A stretch of 17,939 bases of DNA, taken from assembly GCA_002483765.1 (NCBI GenBank), contig DLIO01000037.1:1-17939 (forward strand), given 5' to 3'. Positions 14,891 to 17,939 of the stretch are shown here, piece by piece; position 1 is the first letter of the stretch; every line of letters starts with the position of its first letter. This DNA is from Lentisphaeria bacterium UBA7640. GTDB taxonomy: Bacteria > Verrucomicrobiota > Lentisphaeria > Victivallales > Victivallaceae. Both the position numbers and the translations under genes were made by a program. Under the pieces are notes generated by a model. It made no database searches. It was given only the letters and a program-made list of their open reading frames with translations, and had not been told where the DNA came from.

Positions 14891-14986
14891 TACAGCCCGC
14901 AAATACATTAAAGAAGCTTCAAAACTATTTGTAAAAATCGATTTTGACTGCATCTTAAAAGCTACTAATTAATGGAGATTATGGTT

Positions 14987-16684
14987 ATGGACATTTTACG
15001 AATTGCAGGATCAGTATTGTTTCTGGTCTTTTTCTTTGGTTTTTGTATTTTTATTCACGAATTAGGGCATTTTTTGGCCGCTAAATGGCGCGGACTGCAT
15101 ATTATCGCATTTTCGCTCGGATTCAGAAAATTTTGGTCGAAAAAGATCAATGGAGTAGAATATCGTCTCGGGTATTTACCATTTGGCGGTTATGTTGAGT
15201 TGCCACAGGTGGATAGCACTGGAGTTCCTAAAGATGAAAACGGCAATGAACTACCAGAAATCAAACCTATAGATCGCATTTACACCGCTGTTGCAGGTCC
15301 GTTGTTCAACGTCTTATTCGGTTTGACCCTTGGGTGTTTAGTTTGGTGGTTCGGTATTCCGCAGGATTCACCGAAAATGAACACAGTAACAGTCAGCCGT
15401 ATCGATACTGCCGGCCCTGAATATGCTGCAGGATTGCGCGGTGGCGATAAAATTTACAAACTAAATGGCAACACTTTTAATTCAACCTGGAACGAATTCG
15501 TACAGCACACAATGTTGGCGGTTGGCGACATTACGTTGGATATCGAGCGCGGAAAAGAGAAGAAACAAGTTCAATATACTCCAGCCCCCGGCAGTCCTTT
15601 TGCTAACGCTGAATTGCAGCGCGAAAAAATCGCATATCCATTCTTTGTTCCACAAATTCCGATCACGCTGTTTCCTGAAAAAGATTCACCAGCGGCCAAG
15701 GCGGGGATTGAGCGCGGCGACGTCGTGCTGGAGATTAATGCAAAACCGGCATTCAGTCTTGAAGATTTTCAAAATCAGATTGACATGTTGTTCGGCGAGC
15801 CATTTGATATAAAAGTGAAGCGTGGCGAAGAAATTGTCCTTATCAAAGGGATCAAACCTGAGATATATGATGTCCCAGGGATGAAACCAGATTATAAATG
15901 CGGTTTCGTTTATGCTCGAGAGGATGTTCCAGTTCGAATCGTGGAGACTTTGCCTGGTATGCCAGCCGATAAAGCCGGTTTGAAAGCTGGTGACCTCGTC
16001 ACAAAACTCAACGGAGTTAGGCTTCAAAAACCGCATGAGCTGGCGGAATCGATTATTACAGGCAACGGGGCAGCGTTGAACCTGGAAATTTTACGCGATG
16101 GAAAAGCCCTTGAACTAACGATGACGCCACTCGAGTTCAAATATTATACTATCGGCGCAGAAACTGCGATTTATAACTATCCTACTCCGTTTCAGCAGTT
16201 CGCTTATACGGTGGATCTGAGCTATAAATCATTACGCGGAATCTTTTTTGGATTGGCGAAAAAAGCTGGGCTGACTGAAAGTGGTAGCACCATCGGTTTC
16301 CGCAATCTAAGTGGTCCGCTGGGCATGGGGCGCATATTGTTCGTCTCAGTTTATCGTGGTTCGTTTATGTACGGTATTTATTTTGTGGTAATTATCTCAT
16401 TTGCGCTGGCAATTTTTAATATTTTGCCATTGCCAGTGTTGGATGGTGGACATACCATGTTGGCGTTATTAGAAATTATTTTTCGGAGAAAAGTGCCAGA
16501 AGTTGTGATTAGATACATCAGTTACTGCTTTGTTACGTTGCTGGTCGGCTTGATGGTCTTCGTAACCCTTATGGATATCCAGCGAATGTTGCCGACGAAA
16601 TCAAACCCCAGCGATTATTCACAACTAAAACTGGAAGATGCTAATGTTCCTGCGACACCAGACACGCCAGATACAGATAAATAA
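14987..16684 (+). CDS. rseP: RseP-family intramembrane zinc metalloprotease with three PDZ copies
   Basis: A site-2 protease of the inner membrane, which in the family cleaves membrane-embedded anti-sigma factors and remnant signal peptides. The 565-residue product has an N-terminal transmembrane segment with HELGH at 24-28, a second segment around AVAGPLFNVLFG (101-112), and C-terminal segments with the metal-binding FNILPLPVLDGGH (477-489). The periplasmic part shows three PDZ-like carboxylate-loop/turn segments: AGPEYAAGLRGGDKIYKLNG (142-161), SPAAKAGIERGDVVLEIN (234-251) and MPADKAGLKAGDLVTKLNG (335-343 region). The common Gram-negative form has two, hence the greater length. The ATG at 14987 is nine bases after GGAG; in-frame ATGs at 14972 and 14981 are upstream of or too near that site. 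TTGACT at 14944 could be a -35, but the implied transcript start is too close to the gene to be convincing. Confidence 0.93.
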   Translation: MDILRIAGSVLFLVFFFGFCIFIHELGHFLAAKWRGLHIIAFSLGFRKFWSKKINGVEYRLGYLPFGGYVELPQVDSTGVPKDENGNELPEIKPIDRIYTAVAGPLFNVLFGLTLGCLVWWFGIPQDSPKMNTVTVSRIDTAGPEYAAGLRGGDKIYKLNGNTFNSTWNEFVQHTMLAVGDITLDIERGKEKKQVQYTPAPGSPFANAELQREKIAYPFFVPQIPITLFPEKDSPAAKAGIERGDVVLEINAKPAFSLEDFQNQIDMLFGEPFDIKVKRGEEIVLIKGIKPEIYDVPGMKPDYKCGFVYAREDVPVRIVETLPGMPADKAGLKAGDLVTKLNGVRLQKPHELAESIITGNGAALNLEILRDGKALELTMTPLEFKYYTIGAETAIYNYPTPFQQFAYTVDLSYKSLRGIFFGLAKKAGLTESGSTIGFRNLSGPLGMGRILFVSVYRGSFMYGIYFVVIISFALAIFNILPLPVLDGGHTMLALLEIIFRRKVPEVVIRYISYCFVTLLVGLMVFVTLMDIQRMLPTKSNPSDYSQLKLEDANVPATPDTPDTDK

Positions 16685-17711
16685 TCTCAAAATTGGCGGC
16701 GGCGCACCGGTCAGCATTCAATCGATGACCAATACCCGCACCGCTGATGGCGCAGCAACTCTAACTCAAATTAGAGAATTGGCAGCGTTGGGCTGTGAAA
16801 TTATTCGGGTTGCCGTTCCCGATCAAAAAGCTATTATTGCCTTGCCGGAAATTATCTCTGGCAGTCCAATCCCAGTCATTGCTGACATTCATTTTGATTA
16901 TCGTCTGGCCTTAGCTTCGATTAAAGCAGGAATCCACGCGATTCGCATCAATCCTGGCAATATTGGCAAACCAGAATATGTGCAAATGGTTGCCGAAAAA
17001 GCTGGAGAAGCCGGAATTCCACTTCGAGTTGGTGCTAACTCTGGAAGTTTATCCGAACAATTTCAACATCAGCCATTGCCATTGGCTCTGGTTAATTCTG
17101 CGCTCGAGCAATGTCATATCCTCGAAAATTTTGGTTTTTACAACATCAAAGTTTCTCTAAAAGCCTCGAATGTCGCGGCTACCGTTGAAGCTTACGAAAA
17201 GTTTTCGCAACAAAGCGATTATCCATTACATGTCGGCGTCACTGAGGCGGGAACGCCACGAAGTGGCATCGTCAAATCGGCAGTCGGTATTGGGGCATTA
17301 CTGCTTCGTGGTATTGGCGACACTATCCGAGTCAGTTTAACTGCGCCACCACACGATGAAATCGCACCTGCACGGCAAATTCTTGAAGCTGTCGGTTTGC
17401 GCTGCGCTGCTCCGGAAATCGTCTCATGTCCCACCTGCGGCCGCACCGAAATAAAGTTGATTGAACTGACTGAACGTGTCGAAAATCTCATTGCTGAAAC
17501 AAAATCGGCTGGGCGTAAAATAAACTTAAAAAAAATTGCGGTGATGGGTTGCGTGGTCAACGGTCCAGGAGAAGCGCGCGATGCGGATTTAGGTATTGCC
17601 GGCGGCAAAGGGAAAATAGTGTTATTTGAACATGGCAAGATTATCGGTACATTCTCCGAAACTGAAGGTTTCGCAAAGTTTCGCGAACTTATTTTGCAAA
17701 GCAGCGATTAA
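16644..17711 (+). CDS. ispG: (E)-4-hydroxy-3-methylbut-2-enyl-diphosphate synthase
   Basis: An iron-sulfur enzyme of the MEP pathway that reductively converts MEcPP to HMBPP. The ~355-residue product has the N-terminal TRQIQINNLKIGGGAPVSIQSM, the TIM-barrel segments PVIADIHFDYRLAL and IRINPGNIG, GVTEAG, and the [4Fe-4S] ligands in SCPTCGRTEI (two Cys) and MGCVVNGPGEARDADLGIAGG (third Cys plus the conserved Glu). This is the short bacterial form without the inserted domain. The ATG at 16644 is six bases after GGAAG; another ATG two codons earlier abuts that site. The gene overlaps the end of rseP by 41 bases, so the two are translationally linked. Confidence 0.95.
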   Translation: MFLRHQTRQIQINNLKIGGGAPVSIQSMTNTRTADGAATLTQIRELAALGCEIIRVAVPDQKAIIALPEIISGSPIPVIADIHFDYRLALASIKAGIHAIRINPGNIGKPEYVQMVAEKAGEAGIPLRVGANSGSLSEQFQHQPLPLALVNSALEQCHILENFGFYNIKVSLKASNVAATVEAYEKFSQQSDYPLHVGVTEAGTPRSGIVKSAVGIGALLLRGIGDTIRVSLTAPPHDEIAPARQILEAVGLRCAAPEIVSCPTCGRTEIKLIELTERVENLIAETKSAGRKINLKKIAVMGCVVNGPGEARDADLGIAGGKGKIVLFEHGKIIGTFSETEGFAKFRELILQSSD

Positions 17712-17718
17712 GAATTTT

Positions 17719-17917
17719 TTAACCACGAAAAATACGAAAAGAAACGAGGATTTTTAACCACTAATGGACACCAATAAACACTAATAATGCGACGCAAATT
17801 AAGAATTAAAGTTATAGTGTTTTGGGCGCGGACGTAGTGGACTTGGTGGACGGAGTGGACTTGGTGGACAAAAAATCCTCTCTCCCTTTTCGTGCTTTTA
17901 GTACCTTTCGTGGTTAA
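17719..17917. repeat. Non-coding intergenic repeat element with inverted ends
   Basis: The left end (from 17719) begins TTAACCACGAAAAATACG and continues to GAGGATTTTT. The reverse complement of the right end (from 17917) begins TTAACCACGAAAGGTAC and also reaches GAGGATTTTT. The two ends are thus diverged inverted copies flanking about 110 bases. Inside lie TGGACACCAATAAACACTAAT and a GTGGAC minisatellite. The TTAACCACGAA family of intergenic repeats is, from memory, common in Lentisphaerae, Verrucomicrobia and Planctomycetes. No coding potential is credible. Confidence 0.7.
17835..17869. repeat. GTGGAC minisatellite
   Basis: Four GTGGAC units recur every nine bases (GTGGACTTG, GTGGACGGA, GTGGACTTG, GTGGAC), forming two 18-base repeats. 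They lie within the inverted-repeat element and resemble the GTGGAC or GTCCAC arrays seen beside the same element family. Confidence 0.75.
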
Positions 17918-17939
17918 TTCCCAACTCTCCAACTCTCCA

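Noticed and set aside
14944..14971. TTGACT...TAATTA as the rseP promoter
   Set aside because: The implied transcription start would fall within or after the ribosome binding site, so it is probably chance.
17860..17872. GGTGGACAAA identical to the island's promoter core
   Set aside because: It belongs to the GTGGAC minisatellite in a repeat element and is not followed by TTTAT at the proper spacing on the opposite strand nor by a gene, so the match is coincidental.

Overview
The window is bacterial chromosome of moderate GC and falls into two halves. Three things point, tentatively, to the PVC/Lentisphaerae group: the TTAACCACGAA-type intergenic repeats at the right edge, the MEP isoprenoid pathway genes, and a RseP-family protease with three PDZ copies. 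No rRNA or other strong taxonomic marker is present, so the assignment is low confidence.

Left half (1-10146): an accessory island with two divergent arms around a WYL-domain regulator. On the minus strand are a PcfJ-like protein (2906-4693) and then, from its own promoter, a tightly coupled operon: a MoxR-type AAA+ ATPase (1633-2817), a metallopeptidase-like/VWA-like protein (380-1633) and the start of a further gene that runs off the left edge (1-387). On the plus strand are the WYL regulator (4801-5793), an AT-rich DUF429-like RNase H-fold protein (5796-6512), a protein with two AAA+ ATPase domains (6580-8742), a small unknown protein (8856-9233) and a cytosolic-type 5'-nucleotidase (9217-10146). 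The moxR, pcfJ-like and dual-AAA genes each have the same promoter-proximal element in the same orientation: TTTGTCCACCC, six bases, then TTTAT. The WYL gene has a degenerate copy, which with the pcfJ copy forms an inverted repeat in the divergent region. This argues that the arms are one regulon, probably controlled by the WYL protein. The combination resembles NTP-dependent conflict (defence-type) modules built from MoxR, VWA and additional AAA+ ATPases. Its biological role here is inference. The moxR gene carries a perfect 54-bp in-frame tandem duplication.

Right half (10147-17939): housekeeping genes. These are tRNA-His(GUG) on the minus strand with a clear terminator, serA (phosphoglycerate dehydrogenase with ACT domain), tRNA-Ser(CGA), then folE, dtd and dxr close together, followed by rseP and ispG, which overlap. 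A GC-rich near-perfect palindrome occurs twice, before folE and at the 3' end of dxr, where it supplies the stop codon. The right edge carries an inverted-repeat-flanked, non-coding repeat element with a GTGGAC minisatellite inside.
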